Positions 55,129-64,000 of a stretch of 64,000 nucleotides of DNA are shown here, one piece after another. The notes below the pieces were generated by a model that did not search any database, was not told where the DNA came from, and saw only the letters and a list, made by a program, of their open reading frames with translations. This DNA comes from Diphasiastrum complanatum (Eukaryota; Streptophyta; Lycopodiopsida; Lycopodiales; Lycopodiaceae): assembly GCA_029204225.1 (NCBI GenBank), contig MU832000.1:1-64000 (forward strand), given 5' to 3'. Numbering within the stretch: position 1 is the first letter of the stretch; each line of letters opens with the position of its first letter. Position numbers and translations under genes: made by a program.

Positions 55129-55699
55129 TTTTTACTATTGCCTTTACACGGAATCCTGTTTTTCATGCGAGGACAAAGCACATCAAGATCCACTATCACT
55201 TTGTTCGGGAGAGACTTTATGATGGCGACATTTTACTTGAGTATTGTCCTACAGAGGATAATATTGCGGACCTCTTCACTAAGGCGTTGCCTAGAGTCGG
55301 ATTTGAAGCTCTATGGAAAGCTTTAAATTTAATACCATGTGGTGGCTTTATTACGTGGTGAAGATTTCAGTTTTTTTGCATTGTCATTTAAGGAGGTTGT
55401 TAGAAATAAATGACTATGCTAAAGTTAATCCATAGGTTACTTTGACCCAAAAGGTCGAGATTTGTGTAACCATGGGTATTTAGTTATTTAGGCCATCTTA
55501 AATTTGTCTTTATTTGTGATGGACCCAATTTTGGTCATGTACTGACTCGTGGGTCCTTAGAGGTCTAATTTGGTTTAGGGGCCCTATCTTGACTTTTGGG
55601 GATGCCCTACATTCACTAAGTGGGTAGAATACATATTGGCTTATTGTGTCACATTTTTCAGTTTTGGCTAAGCATTGCTCTTCATTACTTGTGTTGCTA

Positions 55700-55739
<40 letters not shown>

Positions 55740-55826
55740 GAGGAGGGCACCCAGCCTCTTCTCTCTTGTGTCTTGTGGAGATTGATTGATAGCTAGACCT
55801 TGGTGCCTTGACTCTTGTTTTCCTTC
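55090..55826 (+). pseudogene. Copia-D, right piece: RNase H end and 3' LTR
   Basis: NPVFHARTKHIKIHYHFVRE, RLYDGDILLEYCP and DNIADLFTKALPR (about 55155-55320) are the copia RNase H end. An AAGGAGG polypurine tract precedes an LTR starting TGTTAGAAATAAATG at 55399, which includes a (TC)17 tract (55703-55736) and probably ends near CCTTCA at 55826. It matches the missing 3' end of copia-D at 44.9-46.5 kb. Confidence 0.8.
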
Positions 55827-55834
55827 AGTTTGGC

Positions 55835-56775
55835 GGGATACCAACTATACCAGAAGGAGATTTTCGTCAAATACTACCCGTGGTACGTCGCGGGAATCGA
55901 GCACAAATAGTAAGTGCATCATTGAAATGTTGTTCTCTTTGAAAAGAAATTGAAGCGCATCCATTGAAGATAAATATGAGGGTAATTTCTTTCTCCAATG
56001 GCGCAAGAGATGAATAGAGCGATTTTGCTGAACACCTATTACGAATTGGAGATGGTAAAGTTTCAACATTCTTATATCGTGAGATTGAGGCAATATCTCG
56101 TCCAGGAACAATGTGTATACGATCACAAAGTTTGGATGATTTGATTGCATGCACTTTCCGAAACATATGCGGTAACTACAAAAACACTACGTTTTGGAGG
56201 AGTAGAGCAATATTGACATCATTAAATGACCATGTCGACAAGTTTAACATGCGTGTGATTGACATGTTTCCTGAAACATCACGCACTTATTATAGCGCTG
56301 ATAGTGTGGTTGATGGTAATAATGCTGATATTTATCCTGTTGAGTTTCTAAACACGTTGCAACCTGGTGGATGTCCCCCACACAAGTTGGTATTGAAAGT
56401 TGGCATGATAGTCATGCTATTACGATCCATATCGTTTTGCTAGGGTCTTTGTAATGGAACGAGGCTCATCATATGCAGACTGGGTGTAAAAGTTATTGAG
56501 GCTGAAATTGTTAGTGATGCGAAAATAGGCGCAAGAGTTTTCATTCCACACATTCCTTTGGTTCCCACTAATTCAAATTTGCCTTTTGAATTTCAACAAG
56601 TGCAATTCCCCATCAGACCAACATTTTTCATGACTATAAACAAAGCTCATGGCCAAACAATGGAGTTGTTGGATTGTATTTGCCTAGACCAGTGTTTAGC
56701 CATGGACAACTATATATCGCCCTATCAAGGGTAACGAGCGTACGAGTATTGATAAAAGATGACGATGGACTCTGG
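55835..56775 (+). pseudogene. Helitron-type PIF1 helicase fragment
   Basis: [20 protein letters not shown] is the Walker B/motif II region of PIF1-like helicases. It is followed by NMRV, IGDGK, RAILTSLNDHVDKFN, YPVEFLNTLQPGGCPPHKL, LKVGMIVMLLR, GLCNGTRLI, KIGARVFIPHIPLVP, LPFEFQQVQFPIRPTFFMTI and NKAHGQT. These are the C-terminal motifs of the RepHel protein of plant Helitrons. Stops near 55935, 56000 and 56443 inactivate it. The N-terminal helicase half and Rep nuclease are absent, cut off where the copia-D LTR ends. No Helitron 3' hairpin-CTRR end was located. Confidence 0.88.
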
Positions 56776-56971
56776 CAAGATGAAACATGATTCTCCACGT
56801 ACACAAAATATTGTGTATATGGAAGTATTGTGAACAAAATATAATCTTGGTATGCTTTTTATTACCCTAGTCAAGAATAAAATGAAGCTGACATTATTGT
56901 CAAATTGTATCTATCTTATAAATAACAAATTGATTAGATATTTGAGAACATGTGCAACGTCTTTTACTCTA

Positions 56972-57039
<68 letters not shown>

Positions 57040-57120
57040 ATTTACGAAGAACGACTACCATTTGCCAATACGATCCGCCCACACCCCTGATCGCCCATCC
57101 AAACCATCAGCCACTTGCGC

Positions 57121-57154
<34 letters not shown>

Positions 57155-57603
57155 ATGCACACCTAAAAGCACACACCCGCACACATGTCAAGGTGTCGAA
57201 GCTTCATGTCGATGCATGTCGAAACCATCCAAAACACCACTACCCAAATGACTGGCCGAAAAAATTTGGGCTGCATCTAATTATGTCCGCCTTCAATCAT
57301 CAATTGCCCGCTCTGACCATCATCCACACGTCTCGACCATAAGATGCCACCTAGATCGTTGGTCGTCCATTGCCCGTCACCCAAATTGTCAACCGCCCGT
57401 CAACGAAGGGCATACCCACTAGATCGTTGGCTGCCCATTGCCCGTCAACAACGGGCACACACAGCTATTATATATATATATACGTGCGCGCGCGCGCACA
57501 CACACACACACACACAATAAATCAGAATAAGACGATGATGCGTGAACTAGAATTCAAGTACAAATTTCCTTATATCAAATTATTTGATTTCTCAAAATTG
57601 GAA

Positions 57604-57670
<67 letters not shown>

Positions 57671-57946
57671 CAAGAAAATAGAGATATCATTTTAATCTGT
57701 AACAAAATCATTTTTTTGAAAACGACTTTTGTTAAGCGCTAATTTCTCCTAAGAGAAGCTAGGGCTCATGTGTCGTTGTAGTACAATGGTGAGTCGGGTC
57801 CGATCCAACTAGGAGCCTTGGAGATGGCTTATTTTTCCACTAGTTAGGCTGCAACACAACTATACTAACATGGCATGTACAATGGACTGCATTCAAAATA
57901 AATTTGCATGGAACTTAAAATAAATAAACAACATACACTTTACATC

Positions 57947-58002
<56 letters not shown>

Positions 58003-58369
58003 GACAGAGGGTGGAGACCCAGAAATAGTAGTCTCCTTCTATTCAATTGTGGATCCACATACAAAGAAAATGGATTTCTTTTATAGAACGGAGTTGGGGA
58101 ACTCCTTTCTTTCCATTGGCCCACTTATTTCTACACTTCTCAACCATTAAGATGCATTTGTGTTTTTTTTTGAAAAAGATGTGCTTTCTAATCTTAAACT
58201 TGAATAGTGACAATATGAAAAAATACAATGATGTTGGGATAGCATTCAAATGTAGCATAAAAAGAGTGCATCAATTAACTGTATAACGTCCAACGTAATG
58301 TCTTAGACAGTTCCTCCATATTGAATGCCATGGATTACATGCAATGAAATCTCTACTCACCATCAGCAC
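56776..58369. repeat. Microsatellite-rich stretch
   Basis: Within 1.1 kb: (AG)n at 56975-57037, (GC)n-(AC)n at 57121-57155, (TA)n-(GC)n-(CA)n at 57469-57517, (AG)n at 57607-57668 and (AG)n with AC interruptions at 57951-58008. Between them is a loosely repeated GCCCGTCA...GGGCATACCCACTAGATCGTTGG-type block (57375-57455). No gene was recognised except a tRNA-like relic at 57772. Confidence 0.85.
57772..57810 (+). pseudogene. tRNA-Asp-like relic lacking the anticodon arm
   Basis: GTCGTTGTAGTACAATGGTG followed by AGT matches the 5' end and D arm of plant cytosolic tRNA-Asp except at two positions, including the A box. It is followed within a few bases by GGGTCCGATCC, a T-loop/B-box sequence. 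The anticodon arm and the matching acceptor 3' strand are missing, so it cannot be a functional tRNA. It may be a SINE head or a deleted tRNA pseudogene. Confidence 0.5.
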
Positions 58370-58727
58370 TGTTACGAGCTCGTAACCAGTGCCGAACCCT
58401 AGAGAACACAGATAGGTCAGATACCACAGTCAGGGTCGTGTCCAGCGTACATGACCAACAGGGCAAGACAGTGTGAGTAGTGTGCCCCAGCACGGTCCAT
58501 AGCCATGGCGGGCCTAACACAGCCTAGGGACCCTGTCAGCAGGATAGGGCCCCCAGTTGGGTCCCGACGTGCAGTCGGCCACGTCAGTGCCACGTGGCCG
58601 ACACTTGGCAGTAGCATGCTACCAGTCCTCACACTGGGCTAGGAGGGGCTTACTCTATATCAGGGAGTAGGCAAGGTTGGGTGGATCAATTAGTGTTTGC
58701 CCTACTGTGGTGTTAGGATCTATTACA
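58370..58727 (+). repeat. Gypsy-2 5' LTR (358 bp)
   Basis: It runs from TGTTACGAGC to TATTACA, directly followed by the PBS. The first bases form a perfect 16-bp palindrome GTTACGAGCTCGTAAC (58371-58386). ACGTG-containing motifs cluster at 58560-58605 (CGACGTGCAG, GCCACGTCAG, GCCACGTGGC), and a TATA-like CTATATC lies near 58652. This would place the transcription start about 45 bp before the LTR end. Confidence 0.88.
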
Positions 58728-58728
58728 C

Positions 58729-58741
58729 TGGTATCAGAGCC
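58729..58741 (+). other. Gypsy-2 primer binding site
   Basis: TGGTATCAGAGCC, complementary to the 3' end of initiator tRNA-Met, one base after the LTR. Confidence 0.93.
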
Positions 58742-59622
58742 ATCTCCATCCTAGGGAGTTCAGGAGCAACAGTAGAGAAAGCTATCAGAAGATAGGAAAG
58801 ATCTGGGAGATTCTCAGAAAAGAATAGAGGAGGAAAATCGCTGTAGGATCAGCTTTCTAATCCTCCAATTTGCTGGATTTCTCAGTAGTTTGGAAGCATA
58901 TCTTTTACAATAGCTTCAGCGCTGAAAAATCAGTTTCCCTCTCTGATTTTCGAGTGTAGATCACTATGATCTGAGCGGAAATTTAAGAGGAAGGGAAGAG
59001 CAGGTCCATCGCTGTATAGTCAGCCCTCAAATCTGAGTTTCGTATGAAGTTCTGAGTAGATTAGAAGGAGTTCTGATCTGAAATATTGTAGCAGGGCCAG
59101 CGCTGGACAGTAGGGTAGAAATCTCAGAATTTAACCCTGTTTTTCAGAAGTTTTTCAGGAGTCTGAGTTTCAGACTTGCTTGCTACAGACCAGCGACCTA
59201 CAGGCTGAGAGTAAATCAGAGAATCAAGGTGATTTCAGAGCTGTAAATTGGACAAATCGGGCCAGACAGGTTGCTGACCAACCAACGAGGGCAGGGACTT
59301 CAAAAATTCCGGATTTCTTTTTGTAAACTTCCGGTTTTTACTCGGTTTGTTGGAGCCCCACACCTCAAATCAGATCAGTCAGCTACTCAACTCAAGAACC
59401 GGGAAATTTGGCACCGTTTTGAAGCTTCAAACTGGCATTTTCCGGGACAGCAGGTCTGAAATCTTGGGGAAAAGAGCTGAAAGGGTTCCTCTTCATAATC
59501 TCTTTGGAAGTACAGTCCTCAGAAACAGCTAAGTCATCTTTCCTTTCCCTTGTACAGTTGTAAATTAGTCTTTTAGACTTTTTTCCTTCAGAAGTTAAGG
59601 TAGCTCTCTTTCAGTTTCGAAG
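58742..59622 (+). other. Gypsy-2 untranslated leader
   Basis: About 880 bp between PBS and the gag ATG, with a few short upstream ORFs. The phrase GGTCCATCGCTG/GGGCCAGCGCTGGA-like and TCAG-rich stretches recur every 90-150 bp. It presumably contains the packaging signal. No coding similarity was seen. Confidence 0.6.
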
Positions 59623-62600
59623 ATGACCACTCCTCAGGGACCTGATCAACCCCAGGAGAGAGGCTTCGACGAACTTGAAACAGAAGCCTTGGCTTACAGA
59701 AAAGGGAAGGAACCCATGGAAGTAGAAGAACAGGAACAGTTCGCCGAAGAACTCGACGAACTGGTTACCAAGGAGCAGTTCCTCCAATTGGTAACAGAAG
59801 TGGATGAACTGAAGCTGGCATTAGCCAATTTCAAGTCCAGTGTGGACGACTCGTTCGCTGAACTCAAAAACTTGATTTTGAGCTCCGCGAAAGGAAGCCT
59901 TCCCTCCACTTCTCAGTTATCCCCTTCTCCACTTCCATCAGTTTCGGGTGAGACTTTACGGTCTCACCCCAGTGTTTTTAAAGATTTAAAGCCTCCTACT
60001 TTTAATGGGGAAGAGAAGGATAGAAATGCAGATATTCTACAAACCTTCCTCAGCAAATGGAAGAACATTCATGCTCTTAAACAGACCCCTGACCATTTGC
60101 AAGCAATTGAGGCCAGTCTTTCTTTAGGGCCTATGGCCTATAAGTGGTGGTTAAATCTCCAGGAGACTGGGCAGACTCCCCGGTCATGGAAAGCTTTTGA
60201 AGAAGCTTTCCTAAGAGAATTTCTACCAGAGAATGAACTTGATAGAACCTGGGAAGCCTGGGAAAGAACAGTAATGGACAAGTCCCTCATCCAATATATC
60301 TCGCAGTATCGAGAGGCAATTTTAAAGATTAAAAATATGGATGACTATCAAAAAATCAGGGGATTTGTCCGTGGCCTCAAAGATGAATATAAAGTAGAGG
60401 TCCAGAGAAACTCGCCTACTACCCTTGAGCAAGCTCTCAGATATGCTCAAATCTATGATGATTCAGTGGGTAGGAAGAGAGCGAGACAGCAACCACTTTC
60501 TGAGCAGCTTCCTCAGAAAGACTTTCAATTTAAAAAGAAATTTTTAAAAAGAAAGAAAGAAGATAAATTTAAAGGTGAAGCTCCTCAGAAACGCCCTTCA
60601 CACATACAGCCCTTAAAACCAGATGATTTTGAGAAAGCCAAACAAGAACGTTTGTGCTTTGTGTGTATGGGCAAGGGACACACAGTCAGACAGTGTCCCA
60701 AGGGGCCTTTCACTAAAAAAGATAAAAAACAAGTTCATCTTGTTCAGACTGTATGTTTCCCCAGTGACTCGGCAGCTTCCGAGATCAAAGTGTATCATGA
60801 AGATCATGAACACTGTTGCCAGCTGACCTCTGCAATGCTAGCGAGACCCTTCAGCTTTGGGCCGCATGACCTAGTACGTATGCATGGGAAAGTTGGTAAC
60901 CAGTCAGTAAGAGTCATGGTTGATGATGGGGCAACCCATAATTTCATCAACCACACCCTGGTTAAAAAGCTTAAACTACCAGAAGTACCTAGTCAGCATA
61001 GGTACATAGTTTCATTAGCTAAGGGTGAAGATAAAAAAATATGGGAAACTATGGTAAGTAAGTTAAATCTTGGTATTCAGGGGTACCAAGATCAAATAAA
61101 CTTTCAGATAATGCACCTGGATCGAACAGACATTGTTCTCGGGAGAGATTGGCTCTACAGTTTAGGACCTTCCCTCCACAGAAACTATCAGGAGAACACC
61201 CTCAGCTTTCAGTATAAAGGCCGAGAGATCCAGTTGCATGGGGAGCATGATGTTCCCAACAGCCCTATGGTCTGCAGTTCAGAGCTCTGTCAGCTAAGCG
61301 GAGACGAAGACCATCAGGTATTTTTATGTGACTTTCAGTTTATTCCTGAAGTTTCTATTTCCAGTTCTATTCAGCAGAAAATCAGTAAATTAGAAACTTT
61401 ATTGTCTAAATTTAAAGATGTTTTTCCTGAAGATTTGCCACATGGTTTACCACCTAGCAGAGAGGTAGATCATGTAATAAACCTAGTACCAGGTACAACA
61501 CCTGTTTCTAAACCTCCGTATCGGGTCAGCCGAACAGAGGATGAAGAAATAACTAGGCAGTTAACAGACTATCTTGGGAAAGGCCAAATTCAGACCAGTA
61601 GTTCACCATGGGCCTCACCAGTCCTATTGGTGAAAAAGAAAGAGGGGTCTATGCGTCTTTGCGTAGATTACAGAGCCCTCAATAAAGTCACAATTAAGAA
61701 TAAATACCCTATGCCTCGGGCAGACGAGTTGTTTGATCAACTCGACGGGGCTAAGTTTTTCAGTAAAATAGACCTTAGATCGGGATATCATCAAGTCCGT
61801 ATAAAATCGGAAGATGTCTCGAAAACAGCTTTTAGGACTCGTCACGGTCATTATGAGTTTAAGGTGATGCCATTTGGGCTCACAAATGCTCCAGCTACCT
61901 TTATGACCTTGATGAACAGTGTCCTCAGACCATACTTGGGTAAGTTTGTGGTCGTATTTTTAGATGACATCCTCGTCTACAGCAAAACGAGGAAGGAGCA
62001 TCTAAAACACCTCAGAAAGGTGTTTCGACTGCTCAGAAAGCATAAGCTTTATGCTAAACAATCCAAGTGTGAATTCTTCGTTGAAGAAGTAGCATATTTG
62101 GGTCACATTATCTCTTCAGATGGGATTAAGATGGACCCAAATAAGGTTAAAGCCATACTCAGTTGGCTGAGACCTCAGAATATTTTGGAACTTCAAATCT
62201 TTCTTGGTCTCGCGGGATATTACAGACGATTTGTCAAGGAATATGCTCAGATAGCAGTCCCTATGACAAATCTTCTTAAGGGGAAGGGAAAGGAGTTCAT
62301 TTGGGAGTCTGCACAACAGGAGAGCTTTGATGCTCTCAAAACAGCCTTAGCTACAGCACCAGTCTTAAAAGTCGTCGACCCCAATCAGCCATTTGTGGTC
62401 GAAACAGATGCTAGCGACTTTGCAGTAGGCGCTGTGCTAACTCAGGGTGGACGACCAGTTGCGTTCGAGAGTAAAAAACTCGAGCCAGCTCAGACTAGGT
62501 ACAGTGCCTATGAAAAGGAACTCTTTTCTATAGTCCATGCCCTTAAGACTTGGAGGCATTATTTGTATGGTGCCAACTTTGAGGTCCTGACAGACCATGA

Positions 62601-64000
62601 GAGTCTCAGATACCTTTGCAATCAACCTGAGCTTAGAGGTCGGAAAGCTCGTTGGGCAGAGTTGATGCAAGAGTTTGACATGTCTATCAGATATAGGCGT
62701 GGAAAATTCAATACAGTAGCAGATGCCCTTAGCAGAATGCCTATGATAAACGAGCTGAGTTTTACTCAGATTCGTAATGAGTTACTCGAGTCCTTGAGAG
62801 GGAAATGCCAGCATGATGCATTCTTCTCTATTATCTGGAACTCAGTCCAGAACAGACAGTTACAGACTCCAGAACCAGTTCCCGGGGCTGGTGCCAGTTC
62901 ATCCAAGAATACGGCAGCTTCCGTTGAGGATGATGATGAGTCCGAGTATACGTCGTCAGATGACGTTGAGGATTCTGAGCCTGTATTACCCAAGCAAACC
63001 CCAGTGGTTGAGGGTCAGTTGACTCAAGGATTCAAATGGAAACAGTATTCCATTCAGGATGAGTACTTGCTCTATAGAGATAGAGTATGTGTCCCCAATT
63101 CAGAGGATTATAGGCAGCAGGTCCTATATGAATGTCATGACAATCCTAGCGCGGGACACCCAGGCATACAGAAGACCTATGAGCTTCTTCGTAGGCAATT
63201 TTTCTGGCCCAGTATGAAAAAGGACGTCCACCAGTATGTAACCAGTTGCCAGAAATGTCAAGTAAATAAAGCAGAGCGTTTAAAGGCAGGAGGGTTGTTG
63301 CATCCCTTAGAAATACCAGCTGGTAAATGGGAGAGTATCTCCATGGATTTTATAGTAGGCCTGCCTAAAACCCAAAAGGGTAATGACGCTATATGGGTCA
63401 CAGTTGACCGTCTGACCAAGATGGCTCATTTTATTCCGACCAAAACAACCGTTAGAGCTCCAGAGTTAGCGAGGTTGTTTGTAGACGGGCTATTTAAATT
63501 GTACGGTCTACCTTCCGGCATAGTCAGCGACCGGGACAGTAAGTTTACTGGAAATTTTTGGAAGGCAGTATTCCATCATCTCCATACTAAACTTAATATG
63601 AGTACCACTGACCATCCACAGACGGACGGTCAAACAGAAAGGGTAAATCAAGTGCTGGAGGATATGCTTCGTGCATACGTCAGCAAGAGGCAGACTAATT
63701 GGGAGGAGTATCTCTCAATATTAGAGTTTGCTTACAACAGTACCAAACATTCAGCTACGGGATACAGCCCATTTATGCTGATGTACGGTTTTCAGCCACG
63801 CTCACCCACAGCTGTAGGGTTTAAACAAGAAAAAGTTGAAGCAGCCAGAAACTTTTTAGAAGACCTAAACCAGATGATAGAACATGCTAAGCGTAGCATT
63901 AGACAATCCCAGGATCGAGCCAGGCATTATGCAGATCCACACAGACGGGATGTGCAGTTCTCCACTGGTGAGAAAGTCTACTTGAGAGTCCCAGTTGACT
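59623..64000 (+). CDS. Gypsy-2 gag-pol polyprotein, open for 1459 codons and still open at the window edge
   Basis: I read every codon to 63660 and the frame at the last base, and found no stop. Gag (residues about 1-340) has an acidic coiled-coil start and capsid-like core, then the knuckle [14 protein letters not shown] (345-358). The protease is [11 protein letters not shown] (active Asp about 433-434). RT has [26 protein letters not shown] and FLDDILVY (Asp about 781-782). RNase H starts [13 protein letters not shown] (about 929). An acidic Asp/Ser linker follows (about 1095-1115). Integrase has H-H-C-C (CxxC at 1209/1212) and catalytic D1242, D1303 and E1339, the last two spaced D-x35-E. 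All catalytic positions are present, so it is potentially active. It is expressed as one frame, with no gag-pol frameshift. Any chromodomain would be past the edge. Confidence 0.96.
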   Translation, partial: MTTPQGPDQPQERGFDELETEALAYRKGKEPMEVEEQEQFAEELDELVTKEQFLQLVTEVDELKLALANFKSSVDDSFAELKNLILSSAKGSLPSTSQLSPSPLPSVSGETLRSHPSVFKDLKPPTFNGEEKDRNADILQTFLSKWKNIHALKQTPDHLQAIEASLSLGPMAYKWWLNLQETGQTPRSWKAFEEAFLREFLPENELDRTWEAWERTVMDKSLIQYISQYREAILKIKNMDDYQKIRGFVRGLKDEYKVEVQRNSPTTLEQALRYAQIYDDSVGRKRARQQPLSEQLPQKDFQFKKKFLKRKKEDKFKGEAPQKRPSHIQPLKPDDFEKAKQERLCFVCMGKGHTVRQCPKGPFTKKDKKQVHLVQTVCFPSDSAASEIKVYHEDHEHCCQLTSAMLARPFSFGPHDLVRMHGKVGNQSVRVMVDDGATHNFINHTLVKKLKLPEVPSQHRYIVSLAKGEDKKIWETMVSKLNLGIQGYQDQINFQIMHLDRTDIVLGRDWLYSLGPSLHRNYQENTLSFQYKGREIQLHGEHDVPNSPMVCSSELCQLSGDEDHQVFLCDFQFIPEVSISSSIQQKISKLETLLSKFKDVFPEDLPHGLPPSREVDHVINLVPGTTPVSKPPYRVSRTEDEEITRQLTDYLGKGQIQTSSSPWASPVLLVKKKEGSMRLCVDYRALNKVTIKNKYPMPRADELFDQLDGAKFFSKIDLRSGYHQVRIKSEDVSKTAFRTRHGHYEFKVMPFGLTNAPATFMTLMNSVLRPYLGKFVVVFLDDILVYSKTRKEHLKHLRKVFRLLRKHKLYAKQSKCEFFVEEVAYLGHIISSDGIKMDPNKVKAILSWLRPQNILELQIFLGLAGYYRRFVKEYAQIAVPMTNLLKGKGKEFIWESAQQESFDALKTALATAPVLKVVDPNQPFVVETDASDFAVGAVLTQGGRPVAFESKKLEPAQTRYSAYEKELFSIVHALKTWRHYLYGANFEVLTDHESLRYLCNQPELRGRKARWAELMQEFDMSIRYRRGKFNTVADALSRMPMINELSFTQIRNELLESLRGKCQHDAFFSIIWNSVQNRQLQTPEPVPGAGASSSKNTAASVEDDDESEYTSSDDVEDSEPVLPKQTPVVEGQLTQGFKWKQYSIQDEYLLYRDRVCVPNSEDYRQQVLYECHDNPSAGHPGIQKTYELLRRQFFWPSMKKDVHQYVTSCQKCQVNKAERLKAGGLLHPLEIPAGKWESISMDFIVGLPKTQKGNDAIWVTVDRLTKMAHFIPTKTTVRAPELARLFVDGLFKLYGLPSGIVSDRDSKFTGNFWKAVFHHLHTKLNMSTTDHPQTDGQTERVNQVLEDMLRAYVSKRQTNWEEYLSILEFAYNSTKHSATGYSPFMLMYGFQPRSPTAVGFKQEKVEAARNFLEDLNQMIEHAKRSIRQSQDRARHYADPHRRDVQFSTGEKVYLRVPVD

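Larger units (their letters stand above)
58370..64000 (+). mobile_element. Gypsy-2: apparently intact Ty3/gypsy retrotransposon, 3' end beyond the window
   Basis: 5' LTR 58370-58727, PBS 58729-58741, leader to 59622 and a single open gag-pol frame from 59623 to the end of the window. Related to gypsy-1 (RNase H and integrase blocks), but without lesions. Its 3' LTR and target duplication lie outside. Confidence 0.93.

Noticed and set aside
57772-57810. A functional tRNA-Asp gene
   Set aside because: Only about 39 bp are present; the anticodon arm and the 3' acceptor strand are missing.
58417-58632. Minus-strand 71-codon ORF
   Set aside because: It lies within the gypsy-2 5' LTR and has no protein-like pattern.

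Overview
The window is nuclear DNA of a land plant with a large, transposon-rich genome. The evidence is a plant-type ATXR2 histone methyltransferase gene with canonical GT-AG introns, initiator-tRNA-Met primer sites in the LTR elements, and long (AG)n/(TC)n tracts. The giant introns would suit a gymnosperm or a fern, but the sequence alone does not settle the lineage. No bacterial, organellar or viral genome features were seen.

From about 3.9 to 41.4 kb the backbone is one host gene on the + strand. Eleven exons (3894-41435) encode the last 290 residues of an ATXR2-like SET-domain protein, and the upstream exons lie outside the window. The spliced frame stays open and every intron is GT-AG, although the introns hold most of the window's mobile DNA. 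The C-D intron holds a copia fragment. The F-G intron holds a decayed hAT transposase. The 24.6-kb H-I intron holds a stack: a broken Ty3/gypsy element carrying a 531-bp hAT-like MITE; LINE-A carrying a related 817-bp MITE; and LINE-B interrupted by two copia elements. Copia-1 (27064-32473, minus, 398-bp LTRs with 2 differences, duplication CTGGG) is young. Copia-2 (32940-39243, plus, about 1.17-kb LTRs roughly 3% diverged, duplication CCGAG) is older. LINE-C, of the same family, lies in reverse before exon A.

The most unusual part is 46.8-55.1 kb, a compact cluster of four intron-containing genes in alternating orientation, set between two pieces of a decayed copia element. (1) Gene Y (+) is of unknown function. 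(2) On the minus strand is a histone H3-like domain with a canonical MARTKQTAR start, joined through a basic, proline-rich linker to a Ulp1/C48 SUMO-protease-like domain. (3) Gene X (+) is of unknown function. (4) On the minus strand is a transposase-like gene. Genes 2 and 3 diverge from a shared region with two outward TATA boxes, 13 CACGTG G-boxes between them in 368 bp, and about eight copies of a 17-bp motif in the two leaders. The genes carry some stops and frameshifts. I read the cluster as a decayed copy of a DNA transposon whose family I cannot name, encoding an H3-protease fusion.

Downstream are a copia 3' end with its LTR, a Helitron-type PIF1 helicase fragment, a microsatellite-rich stretch with a tRNA-Asp-like relic, and from 58370 a Ty3/gypsy element whose gag-pol frame is fully open for 1459 codons and runs off the window. 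Most premature stops in the window are one C-to-T or G-to-A change away from Gln, Arg or Trp codons, as expected for methylated, silenced transposons.
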